Assembly: GCA_041398905.1 (NCBI GenBank)
Contig: JAWKTV010000003.1
Location: forward strand, 62,001 to 126,000
Length of the DNA: 64,000 nucleotides
Direction of reading: 5' to 3'
DNA from: JAWKTV01 sp041398905
Lineage (GTDB): Bacteria > Planctomycetota > Planctomycetia > Planctomycetales > Planctomycetaceae
In this document: positions 27,750-35,951 of the stretch, piece after piece
Layout: each line of letters opens with the position of its first letter
Numbering within the stretch: the stretch's first letter is position 1
The notes under the pieces: generated by a model
The model's database searches: none
What the model saw: the letters and a program-made list of their open reading frames with translations, nothing else
What the model was told of the DNA's origin: nothing
Program-made: the position numbers and the translations under genes

Positions 27750-29048
27750 TTACTCCACTCGTTTGAGGCGGCGGGCGATGACCTCGCTTGACAGCGGGAT
27801 GACTTCCGGCGGCTGAGTCAGCTCCGGCAACTGGCTGACCCCCGCCATCGCAGGGGCCGTGCGGGTGCGGGCCGTGAAGTGCAGATCAATGACATAGACG
27901 CCGACGATTCGCTCGGCATCCTGATAGTGTCCTTCGTACAACCGGTCGGCGATCGTCTCCAGATGCATGGCCAGGGCCAACGTCGCATCGCTGGAGAAGC
28001 CCCCCATGACCACTTCCATGTTGCGATGGCGCGTGTCGAACTCGTACAGCACGACCGCGGCGTCGCGAGTTGTCGAAGATGGAATGCACTCCCATTCCCC
28101 CGAGTCCAACTCGTAGTAGATGCCCGCCGTCGTCGAGTTGTCACCGCAGTTGACCGGGCCTTCGGCGAGTCGCAGCCCGGCATGGCAGGAGTGGAACTGG
28201 GCGTCGGCGAGTTCGCGGTGCCGGTCATCGCGGTAGCGGAGAAAGAACGGCACAGCGCGGTCGGCGGGCCTCTGAACCAGTGCCGTATCCGATTCAGCCG
28301 CGTCGCGGGCGCGGCCATGCCTTTGCCACGGGATCGCATTGAAGATGCGGGCGACCGTCAGTTCGCAAACGGGGTTCGACTTGACGCTCCCAAGCATGAT
28401 GGCGGCATGGTCGACCGCTGGTGCGGTCTCGCCGACGCCGGCGACATCCGATGGACGAGGATCACGCATGAGACGCGCAACTCGCTCCGCGTCTTCACGA
28501 AGAACCGCAGCGCTTTCAGAGAGCCGTTCGTCTCCCTCGCGGATCGGCCCGGTCACCGCGCGGACCTGCTCCTGATGAAACTGCCGGAGCGTCGAGTACG
28601 TCAGCCGTTCCGGTGACCCGTTGGGGGAACGCTCTTCTCCGCCGATCGGTTGAGAGGCGAACTCCGGCTTCAGCAAAGTTTCGAGCAGGCGTCCGTGCAG
28701 ATAAGTGTCCGCGCCCGACGTCCAGCGGATGTCGGGATCGAGCGCGAATTGCCGCACCCCGAAGCAGGTGGACAGACTGGTGCGGGTCCGCAGCAGCGAG
28801 AGGAACCGGCTAGGCTCCAGTTCGAACAGCATCCCGGGGAGATCGCGGGCATCGACGCCGTGGACGTCAATGAGATATCGACAGATCGCGGCGAGGTCGT
28901 CGAGTCCGACCTTGGCTTCGGAGTTTTCGATGAGCCGCGACATCTTATGCCGCTCGATGCCCGTTTCCTTCGCAAGCCGCAGAATGCGACCGCGGTCGAT
29001 GACACCCAGCCCGGCGAGGACCTCGGCAAGTCGAAAGTGGACCTTCAT
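27750..29048 (-). CDS. Large HTH protein (Cro/C1-like N-terminus), unknown role
   Basis: A 432-residue soluble protein. Residues about 15-60 read as an XRE-like helix-turn-helix (RGRILRLAKETGIERHKMSRLIE, then VGLDDLAAICRYLID), followed by LPGMLFELEPSRFLSLL. The remaining 350 residues have no domain I recognise; they include a region with two Cys (HSCHAGLRL, VNCGDNS) and a terminal alpha/beta part (RNMEVVMGGFSSDATLALAMHLETIADRLY). ATG 29048 is chosen because the HTH begins right there; the frame is open to 29270 with no plausible sequence. It converges with trpS. A similar layout, with the same SLLRTRTSL and ALDPDIRW phrases, seems typical of planctomycetes, though I cannot verify this here. 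Confidence 0.6.
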   Translation of the reverse strand: MKVHFRLAEVLAGLGVIDRGRILRLAKETGIERHKMSRLIENSEAKVGLDDLAAICRYLIDVHGVDARDLPGMLFELEPSRFLSLLRTRTSLSTCFGVRQFALDPDIRWTSGADTYLHGRLLETLLKPEFASQPIGGEERSPNGSPERLTYSTLRQFHQEQVRAVTGPIREGDERLSESAAVLREDAERVARLMRDPRPSDVAGVGETAPAVDHAAIMLGSVKSNPVCELTVARIFNAIPWQRHGRARDAAESDTALVQRPADRAVPFFLRYRDDRHRELADAQFHSCHAGLRLAEGPVNCGDNSTTAGIYYELDSGEWECIPSSTTRDAAVVLYEFDTRHRNMEVVMGGFSSDATLALAMHLETIADRLYEGHYQDAERIVGVYVIDLHFTARTRTAPAMAGVSQLPELTQPPEVIPLSSEVIARRLKRVE

Positions 29049-29596
29049 GCGATACGTCTCGAAGGCAAGGTTGAAGCGAGGCGAGCACGATGAAACTGAG
29101 GAAAGCTGGCGAGCCCTGCGGTGGTACTGGCGAGGAAGGTCGCTGCGGTCGGCGGGCAACAGACAACGCAACGTCAACGGACGAACCTTGCTCGCTTCGT
29201 GGAACGAATTCATGCCGTTTCGCGAAAGTGAAAGAGCCCGTCCACAGTGCCGCTGCGACCGAGAATTCACCGTGCAGGAACTCCATCTTGCGTCGCTTCG
29301 GGTGTCACGTCAATGGAGACAATTCTGCCATACGGAGGTCAACCTGTTCGGGTTGGCGCGTGCTTATCGCGGGTTCACCGGCGCGGGACGCGGCCGCGGC
29401 AATGTCCACGCGTGGATGTGGAGTCTGACACCGCCACGAACATTTCTCCCAGACTACCCATTGTGTCGGTTGGAAAAGACTGGCGGCATCGTTAGGCTGA
29501 AGTCGTTGTGGGCCGGCCGCTGTCGATCAGTTCGTGGGAACTGGAGAGTTCGGGGGCTGGCATCCGTACACAAGAGTTTCAACTGGGAGAGTGGAA
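29049..29596. other. Divergent gap without a recognised gene
   Basis: About 550 nt between the HTH gene (minus) and the Cys-rich protein gene (plus). Open frames here have no signal sequence or family motif. The part from 29440 to 29590 is less GC-rich and probably holds the promoter of the Cys-rich gene. Confidence 0.4.
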
Positions 29597-29968
29597 ATGC
29601 TGTCGTCCAAGAGTGTGAAGTTGGCGTTTTCGGTGATCGCCGTTGCCGCCGTCATGATGGTCGTCGCCGATTCGGCCGACGCGGGTCGTCGCCGTTGCGG
29701 CGGTCGCCGTTCGCGCGGCGGTCGCAGCAGCTGCTGCTACTCGGCGCCGAGCTGCTGTGCGCCGAGCTGTGCCGCTCCGTCCTGCGGCTGTGACGTTGGT
29801 TACGCCGCTCCGAGCTGCGGTGCCCCGGCTTGCGGTTGCGGATCGGTCGGTGCTCCGGTTGAGCACGTCGGCCCCCCGGCTGATCCGATGGGCCCGACCG
29901 GTGGCGAGCCCCCGGCTGAGCCGGCCGCTGGTGCTGGCGTCGAGCCGCCGGCCGAACCGGCTGCCTAG
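29597..29968 (+). CDS. Small secreted Cys/Pro-rich low-complexity protein
   Basis: A 123-residue exported protein. MLSSKSVKLAFSVIAVAAVM...ADSADA is a signal peptide with cleavage probably after ADA at about residue 29. The mature part begins with an Arg/Gly/Cys cluster (GRRRCGGRRSRGGRSSCC), then four or more short repeats built on A-P-S-C (SCCAPSCAAPSCGC, APSCGAPACGC), then an acidic Pro/Ala/Gly tail (PPAEPAA). About fifteen Cys in a short stretch suggest dense disulphide cross-linking, as expected for a planctomycete cell-wall component. No homologous domain is recognised. It is a single gene with its own terminator. Confidence 0.7.
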   Translation: MLSSKSVKLAFSVIAVAAVMMVVADSADAGRRRCGGRRSRGGRSSCCYSAPSCCAPSCAAPSCGCDVGYAAPSCGAPACGCGSVGAPVEHVGPPADPMGPTGGEPPAEPAAGAGVEPPAEPAA

Positions 29969-30004
29969 TGCGGCCTTCGCTGTCGCATCTTGAGCCTCAA
30001 GCAG

Positions 30005-30040
30005 GCCCCGCGCTCCACGAGAGGGCGGGGCTTGTTTTAT
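30005..30040 (+). terminator. Intrinsic terminator after the Cys-rich protein gene
   Basis: GCCCCGC (30005-30011) pairs with GCGGGGC (30025-30031), followed by TTGTTTTAT. It lies 36 nt after the stop at 29968, a classical stem plus T-tract. Confidence 0.8.
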
Positions 30041-30187
30041 TGATGGCCGCGTCTTCTTTCGATCCTCGACTGATGCGACTGGCCGCTGAGCGTCGGACGT
30101 GGTGACAGGTGCGGTGCATCGGGCGAGGTCCTATACTGCCGGGCCGAATCACCCCGATGAACTTCATTGAGCCAAGAGGGAGGCCCC

Positions 30188-30802
30188 ATGCCGGTGCAAC
30201 AGGAAGCTGCGGAGAAAGTGCTCGTCGTACCGACCAGCCTCTTTCATGAGATCGGCCACTTTCAAGGCTTTCAGCCCGATGCCGCACGGTACATCGAGGC
30301 GCTGTTTGATCCGGCGTACACCAGCTATCGTCCACGGCATGAGGTCGAAGAGGACCCCGGCTACAAGCAACTCATCCCATATTGCATCTTTCGCTGTGCC
30401 GGCCAGGTCTTCGTCTACCGGCGGGGCAAGGCGCAGGGAGAGGGGCGACTGCACAGCAAGCGATCGGTCGGGATTGGCGGGCACATCTCCAGCGATGACG
30501 CGGCCGGGAACGGGCCGGTTTACCGCGAAGGCATGCAGCGTGAGATCGCGGAGGAAGTCTTTCTCGATGCAGCCTTTACCGAACGTTGCATCGGGCTGAT
30601 CAACGATGATCTGACGCCCGTGGGCCAGGTCCATTTGGGAATCGTTCATCTATTTGAGCTGGATGCGCCGCAAGTTCGACCCCGCGAAGCGTCGATACAG
30701 GAGTCAGGGTTCGCCCAACCGGCGGAACTGATACAGGACCGCGAATCGTTAGAGACGTGGTCGCAGATCTGCCTCGATCATCTGTTGGAAGCCGGCGTCT
30801 GA
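30188..30802 (+). CDS. Nudix-family phosphohydrolase-like protein
   Basis: A 204-residue cytosolic protein with a degenerate Nudix box: SVGIGGHISSDD...YREGMQREIAEEVF (about 98-126). The REIAEEV part carries the metal-binding Glu residues, while the first half has an insertion compared with GX5EX7REUXEEXGU. The N-terminal half (VVPTSLFHEIGHFQGF, HEVEEDPGYKQLIPYCIFRC) matches the group annotated as predicted NUDIX phosphoesterases that include a 'YKQLIPY' segment. GAGGGAGG precedes ATG 30188. Substrate unknown, probably a nucleoside diphosphate derivative by family. Confidence 0.8.
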   Translation: MPVQQEAAEKVLVVPTSLFHEIGHFQGFQPDAARYIEALFDPAYTSYRPRHEVEEDPGYKQLIPYCIFRCAGQVFVYRRGKAQGEGRLHSKRSVGIGGHISSDDAAGNGPVYREGMQREIAEEVFLDAAFTERCIGLINDDLTPVGQVHLGIVHLFELDAPQVRPREASIQESGFAQPAELIQDRESLETWSQICLDHLLEAGV

Positions 30803-30956
30803 CTTGAACCTCTGACGCCGCGCTCACGACGTTTCACGGGGGCTTTCGGACCGATGGTGCCGAAGGGACCTCCCGAAGGAGCTGGCGGCAGCTACGGGTT
30901 GCCGCCGATTTCGACCGCCACGGACTGGCGATTCGCAGACAAAGGAGTGTCGTTCG

Positions 30957-31547
30957 ATGAAGCTGGGGATTCGACGCTGGGTACTCGTTGCCCTCTTGGC
31001 TGGACTGCTCTGCTCGCTCACCCATCCGGCCGTCGCCGATGGTCCTGCGCCGGGGCAATTGACTGAAGATCAACTCGGCCAGATGATTGCCGCGCTTGGG
31101 CTGAAGCCGAACAAGGTGCAACAGCGATTCGACTTCGCCTTCGCCGCGAAGTTGGAGGAGGAAGAGTGGCAACTCTCGATGTCCAGCGTGCTGAGCCAGG
31201 ACGGGGAATGGCTGTGGGTGATGGCGTGGCTGGACGAACTCCCGAAGACCTCCGCCGAGGTTCCCCGCACCGCGCTCCTGCGGCTGCTGGCCGAGAACGA
31301 TCGTCTGGGGAACGGCAAGTTCTTCGCCTACATCCCGGCGAATCGCCGCTTCGTGCTGCAGGTCTCGATCCCGAACCGGGACATGACCTCCGCCAAACTG
31401 CAAGAGACGCTGAAGGACCTGGGTGCCGCCGTGGTCGAGACGTACCCGCTCTGGAGCGTCCAGGGCTGGAACCAGCCTGCCACCGAAGGAGCAGCGACCG
31501 AAGCCGCCGCCGTTCCTCCCGCCACGAACGCTCCGGCGACTCGCTAG
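30957..31547 (+). CDS. Secreted YbjN/type III chaperone-like protein
   Basis: A 196-residue protein with a signal peptide (MKLGIRRWVLVALLAGLLCSLTHPAVADG). The mature part (about 30-165) has the alternating alpha/beta pattern of YbjN or CesT-like chaperone folds: QLGQMIAALGLKPNK, QLSMSSVLSQDGEWLWVMAWL, LLRLLAENDRLGNGKFFAY, RRFVLQVSIPNRDMTSAKL. The last 30 residues are an Ala/Pro/Thr tail. AAAGGAG lies 9 nt before ATG 30957. Family assignment is by pattern only; the fold is usually cytosolic, so its export is unusual. Role unknown. Confidence 0.55.
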   Translation: MKLGIRRWVLVALLAGLLCSLTHPAVADGPAPGQLTEDQLGQMIAALGLKPNKVQQRFDFAFAAKLEEEEWQLSMSSVLSQDGEWLWVMAWLDELPKTSAEVPRTALLRLLAENDRLGNGKFFAYIPANRRFVLQVSIPNRDMTSAKLQETLKDLGAAVVETYPLWSVQGWNQPATEGAATEAAAVPPATNAPATR

Positions 31548-32121
31548 TCGTCGCGGCACGGCCGATTGTTCGTATGCTGTGATCGAGAGGGCGAGGCTCC
31601 CGCCGAACCGCAAGTGGTGGGCGAGCCCGCCCGATCGCGGCTCCGCAGGAGCTTCGCCCTCCCGACACGATCCGAACCCGATGTATCGCCAAGGCAGTTG
31701 ACGCGCTGCAACCACGTCAGTCGAACGCCATTGGAGTCCGCTGTGAGCGGTGTCCAACGAGCAATTCGAAAGCCGGCGTCGGTTGTCACCTCAAACGATC
31801 GGGCGGTGGCTCTCACTGCCGAGGTGCGATCGCGCGTCGACGATGAACAATAAACCGATGACGCCGCGGTGTCCGCTGAGGAACCGCGAAACACTGGCCA
31901 CACGGTCGGGCGTCATCTCAAGACACGTTGCGGAGGGGGACATCAACCGCGTCCCGGTGAAGCGTGCGGCCCGATTCAAACCGGACCGCCGCACCACCGG
32001 CGACGCGGTTGAATGCTTAATAGCCCGCCGAGAAACGCGCTTCACGGACATCCAGTCCGTGAAGCAGGCCTCGACACCACGCGGCTCACTGACGGGAGGG
32101 CCTGGTGGGCTTGCAGGACGA
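31548..32121. other. Gap holding one REP-like palindrome and otherwise no recognised gene
   Basis: About 570 nt between a plus-strand and a minus-strand gene (convergent). Apart from the palindrome at 31587-31661, open frames here are unconserved. A 196-residue frame starting at 31750 is dismissed as chance. Confidence 0.45.
31587..31661. repeat. REP-like imperfect palindrome ('EGEAPAEP' repeat)
   Basis: Left arm 31587-31610 and right arm 31638-31661 are inverted copies matching at about 20 of 24 positions (GAGGGCGAGGCTCCCGCCG against the reverse of CTCCGCAGGAGCTTCGCCCTC), separated by 27 nt. Both strands read as 'EGEAPAEP', the phrase often miscalled as protein in planctomycete annotations. 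Such elements are dispersed intergenic repeats. Confidence 0.7.
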
Positions 32122-32721
32122 TCACTCGAAGAACTGATCGTCACGCACATGGATCTGGCCGCCGCGGAAGCCGGCGTTCTCCAGGGCCTTCTGCAGCGCC
32201 GTTCCCGCGCTCACCTTCGCCGTCTTGTGACGCAGAACGATGACATGAATGCCCTGTTCATTACCGGCTGCCAGCCGGGAGGCTGCAATCACCTCTTCCA
32301 GAGTTGCCGATCGGAAGTGGTCGGAGACGGGGGCCGCTAGAGCCGTTGAGTCGACGCTGGAGTCAAGCGGCAGCCGGTAACCATCGCCGTAGATCATCAC
32401 GGTGACGGCATCCGCATTACCGGCGACGTCGGTGCCGCCCGAAGTCGTCGAACCTCCGCTGGTCAGCGGCGTTCGCGGATCAACCGTCGTGGAGACGGCG
32501 TCGATCGGGACGTCTTCGCGGTCGGTGGATGTCTGCTGGGGCGCGTTACCACCTTCGCTTGTCGAATCCGTCGCCCCGTCACCGGTACCGGCGGAGCCAC
32601 CCAGCCCGGGGCCGCGGAAGAATGATCCCAGCCAGATTCCCAGGGCGATCAGCCCCAGTGCCGTTCCGGCGATGACCCGGGACTTGAGACTCGCCCGCGG
32701 TTTGCCTGAGGTTCCGGGCAT
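32122..32721 (-). CDS. Single-pass membrane protein with Thr/Gly-rich linker
   Basis: A 199-residue protein. After a short basic cytosolic head (MPGTSGKPRASLKSR), residues 16-35 form a transmembrane helix (VIAGTALGLIALGIWLGSFF). A low-complexity Gly/Ser/Thr/Asp linker runs to about residue 100. The C-terminal 90 residues form a compact alpha/beta domain (AVTVMIYGDGYRLPL, IHVIVLRHKTAKVSAGTALQKALENAGF). No known family. AGGAGTTGCGAG precedes ATG 32721; the longer frame to 32835 lacks one. It follows the FHA-phosphatase gene on the other side with a 106-nt gap and the same strand. Confidence 0.6.
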   Translation of the reverse strand: MPGTSGKPRASLKSRVIAGTALGLIALGIWLGSFFRGPGLGGSAGTGDGATDSTSEGGNAPQQTSTDREDVPIDAVSTTVDPRTPLTSGGSTTSGGTDVAGNADAVTVMIYGDGYRLPLDSSVDSTALAAPVSDHFRSATLEEVIAASRLAAGNEQGIHVIVLRHKTAKVSAGTALQKALENAGFRGGQIHVRDDQFFE

Positions 32722-32827
32722 CTCGCAACTCCTGTCGAGAACAAAGAATGGATGACATCGCGAGTCAAAACGGCCCGCCCAGATCGACGACACTGGCTCA
32801 CTCAACCGCCGACCGCTGCCGCCGCTG

Positions 32828-34499
32828 CTAGGCATTCCGTCCGAACACCATCAGGGTGATGTCGTCATTCTGCGGGCGGCCGGCGGCGTGCGAGCGGACA
32901 TCCTCGCGGATCGCGGTGCCAACCTGCGCGACATCGCCCTTGAGGCTCCGTACCTGCGACCGGAGCCGATCCATGCCATACAGCTCGCTGGCATGGTTCA
33001 TCGCCTCGCTCACGCCATCTGTGTACAGGACGACGAGTTCACCCGGCTCGAGATCGTGCTCCGTGACCTCATACGGGAAGTCCTCCATCACCCCGATGGG
33101 GACGCCAACCGAGTCATCGGGAAACTCTTCGACGGTCCCATCGATCTTGCGGAACATCGGCGACATATGCCCGGCGTTGACGCACTTCATCTTGTGGTTG
33201 ACCGTGTCCAGAATCGTGAGCACAAAGGTCACGAAGCGTCCTTCGACCGACTTCGCACACATCTGATTGTTGATCCGCTCGACAGCGACGAGCACATCGT
33301 CGACGAGTTCCACGGTGCTGCGAACGATGCTCGATATGCGGGACATCACCAGCGCACCGGGAACCCCTTGCCAGCGACATCGCCGAACGCCAGCGCGAAC
33401 CGGCCTTTGGAGAGCGGAAAACATCGTAGTAGTCGCCGCCCACCGCCTGAGCCGCCTCGTAAGCGGCGAAGAACTGGTAGTCCTCCGCCTTGGGAAGCTC
33501 GCTCGGCAGCAGCGCGTGCTGCACGCTGCGGGCGATCTGCATTTCACTGTCCTGCTTCTGCTTCTCGACGTACGACTGCAGCAGCCGGGCCGACTCGTAG
33601 GACATCGCCGCCTGCCCGGCCACCGCGATCAGAATCTCCAGGTCGTCTTTCTTGAACTGCGTGATCGGATTCAAGGTGTCGATATTGATGACGCCCACCG
33701 GGTCACCCTGAACGCTGATCAGCGGAGCGCACATCATCGAGCGAATCGTGAGCGCGCTGATCGACTCGCTGGCCTCGAACCGTTCATCGCTGGCGGCGTC
33801 CGCCGAGAGAATCGCCTTCTTCTGTTCGAGCACCTGATTGAGAATCGTGCGGCTGAGTCGCACTGACGAATCTTCGTCCTCGATGCGGTGCTTCATCGCC
33901 CGCGGGACCATCTTGCCTTCGTCGTTCTTCAGCAGAATGCAGCCGCGATCCGCATGGGGGAAGATCGCGAACAACGAGTCGAGTATCTTCGGCAGCAGTT
34001 TCTCGACATCCAGCGTTCCGGCGAGAGACCGGCTGATCTCCAGCACCGCCTTCAGTTTCGCCGCGGGCTGCACATCCAGCAGCCCGAAACCGCCCGTGTG
34101 ATCCGACGCGCCCATGATGGTCGACGAACCGTCCTGATCGTCCACCTCGACTCCCATCGCGGCCGCCTGCTCCACCGCCCGCACGCCAGAGTCCTGATCG
34201 ACCGCGCCGGCCGCGTCGTCCTCGAAGCGGAACAGGATCGGGCCAAACTTGATCCGGTCGCCATGCTTCAGCGCCGAGGCACCAGTGATCCGCTGGCCGT
34301 TGACGAACGTCCCGTTGCCGCTTCCCATGTCCTCGATGGCGTAGCCGCCATTCTCGTGCAGCACGCGCGCATGCTTCCGGGAGACCATGTTGGAATTGAG
34401 CTGCACCGTGCATTCGGGAAGCCTCCCGATCACCGATTCATCGTCGCTCAACTCGAATGGGACCGCCTGTCCCTGCTGCAAGAGGATCAGCTTCGCCAT
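32828..34499 (-). CDS. FHA-GAF-SpoIIE/PP2C-type serine phosphatase (two frameshifts)
   Basis: A signalling protein of about 557 residues. An FHA phosphothreonine-binding domain spans about 1-95 (ESVIGRLPECTVQL, NMVSRKHARVLHENGGYAIEDMGSGNGTFVNGQ in pieces). A GAF sensor domain spans about 150-310 (DSLFAIFPHADRGCILL, SMMCAPLISVQGDPVGVINI). A short coiled-coil linker (KQKQDSEMQIARSVQHALLP) precedes the PP2C_SIG domain (GGDYYDVF, LALAFGDVAGKGVPGALVMS after repair, LVVLYTDGVSEAMN, QNDDITLMVF). Two frame breaks near 33407 and 33368 are each mended by one more G in a G run (KGRFALAF and GKGVPGAL). SpoIIE-type phosphatases act on STAS proteins; a STAS gene lies at 4555. ATG 34499 starts the FHA domain. 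Confidence 0.88.
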
Positions 34500-34773
34500 A
34501 TCCCTCAAACCCGTCTGGACTCCTCGAATCGGACCGGCCGATATCCGATCCATCGACCCAAGTTACGCGACGCGGGGCGGCGACTCAATCGTTCATCGCT
34601 TGTGGCGACCTGCGACGCACATCGCCGCCGCGAATTGACGCCACAGCGACGGCGGGCAACCTGGCGTTTGATGCCTCCCAGGCACCGCCGGCCCACCGAA
34701 CCGGCTGTCCCGCTACGACGTGCTGAACAGCACATTGCGCCCGTCACAACGGCCCGCCGACGGAACGGAGCTT

Positions 34774-35049
34774 TCAGCCGCCGGAAACGGGCAACATCAG
34801 CGTCACGATATCGCCAGACGAAATTGACGACACCTCGTCCGGGCGAACCTGCTGATCGTTGACGAACACCATCAGCGTCGGCTGCCAGTCTCCGTTCGCG
34901 GTCTGAAGCAGGCCCGCGAGGTCCGCATGACGGCATAACGCCTGGTCGAGCACGGCGGACAGCGGGGCTGGCTCGGGAAACTCGACCTGTTCCCGAGCGA
35001 TCCCCGTCACCCGGCGGACGAGTGTCGTGTACTCGATCGTGACCGTCAT
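34774..35049 (-). CDS. MoaD/ThiS-family sulfur carrier protein
   Basis: A 91-residue ubiquitin-fold protein. The C-terminus ends in Gly-Gly (LMLPVSGG), the site that becomes a thiocarboxylate in MoaD (molybdopterin synthesis) and ThiS (thiazole synthesis). Typical strands are seen: TVTIEYTTLVRRVTG, PTLMVFVNDQQVRPDEV and SGDIVTLMLPV. It starts in the stop codon of the ABC ATPase gene (ATGA, 35046-35049), so the two are coupled. The nearby ModC-like ATPase and mogA favour MoaD over ThiS. Confidence 0.75.
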   Translation of the reverse strand: MTVTIEYTTLVRRVTGIAREQVEFPEPAPLSAVLDQALCRHADLAGLLQTANGDWQPTLMVFVNDQQVRPDEVSSISSGDIVTLMLPVSGG

Positions 35050-35801
35050 CCGTTCCCCCGTCGTACCGGCGCGCCGCGTGACGGCGCGTTGAGTTCCGAA
35101 TCAACTCCGCCCGCCAACATCAAGGATTCGCCCGGCGTCGGCACAGCGACAGCCGATGGTGGCGGCTGACGAACCACCCGGCCCGACTCCAATCGCAGCA
35201 ACTCGTCTGCCAGCGAGCGGGCCTCATCAAGGTGATGCGTGACGTGCAGGACCGTCACGCCGGTCTGACGCTGCACATCGCGGAGCAGTTGGCACATCCG
35301 GCCGCGCGTCTCGGTGTCGAGCGCGCTGAGCGGCTCGTCGAGACAGAGGACGCCCGGCCGAAACGACAGTGCCCGCCCCAACGCGACCCGCTGTCGCTCG
35401 CCGCCGCTCAGTCCGGTGGGGTAACGATCCAGCAGATGCGGGATCTGCAGCATCGCCGCCAACTCCCCGGTCGATTGCGCGACGATCTTCCGGTCCACGC
35501 GTCGAACCGTCAGCGCGAATCCCAGTTGCTCGGCGACGGTCATTCGCGGAAAAAGCGCGGCGTCCTGGGGGACATAACCGATTCCACGCATCGCCGGGTC
35601 GAGTTGGGTCACATCCCGGCCCTGCAGCCGCACCGTCCCTGATTCGATGCGGCGCAACCCGAGAATCGCCTCCAGCAGCGTCGTCTTGCCACAACCGGTC
35701 GGCCCCATCAACACTCCGTACGACCCCGCGGATACGCTCAGCGAGACATCCGCGAGCGCGAACCTACCGGCGCGGATGCTAAGGCCCGATAGCTCGATCA
35801 T
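35046..35801 (-). CDS. ABC transporter ATP-binding protein, molybdate/tungstate type
   Basis: A 251-residue ATPase. Walker A MGPTGCGKTTLLEA (about 33-46), Q-loop IGYVPQDAALFPRMTV, signature GLSGGERQRVALGRAL (about 130), Walker B GVLCLDEPLSAL and H-loop VLHVTHHLDE are all intact. The style (VPQDAALFPRMTVAEQ, short C-terminus without a MOP domain) is that of ModC/WtpC-like importers for molybdate, tungstate or sulfate. No permease or binding protein is beside it. ATG 35801 gives the typical MIELSGLSIRAGRFAL N-terminus; an earlier start at 35858 adds 19 unsupported residues. Confidence 0.8.
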   Translation of the reverse strand: MIELSGLSIRAGRFALADVSLSVSAGSYGVLMGPTGCGKTTLLEAILGLRRIESGTVRLQGRDVTQLDPAMRGIGYVPQDAALFPRMTVAEQLGFALTVRRVDRKIVAQSTGELAAMLQIPHLLDRYPTGLSGGERQRVALGRALSFRPGVLCLDEPLSALDTETRGRMCQLLRDVQRQTGVTVLHVTHHLDEARSLADELLRLESGRVVRQPPPSAVAVPTPGESLMLAGGVDSELNAPSRGAPVRRGNG

Positions 35802-35951
35802 CGTTGCCAGGATTGTTGAAGACGGGCCGAAAGTGACCAAAGGCACGGTGCAGGGCAATTGTCACCCGATGGCGAATCGTACACCGCGTGCTGCAGAATC
35901 GTCGTCAACTTCTCGGACGGCCGCAAGTTTCAAGAGCGGCAACATCTCGAC

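Noticed and set aside
30834..31757. 307-residue minus-strand open frame
   Set aside because: It runs through the REP-like palindrome and antisense to the secreted YbjN-like gene; the REGEAPAEP phrase in it comes from the repeat.
31750..32340. 196-residue plus-strand frame in the gap after the REP-like element
   Set aside because: It runs into the antisense of the membrane protein at 32122-32721 and has random-looking composition.
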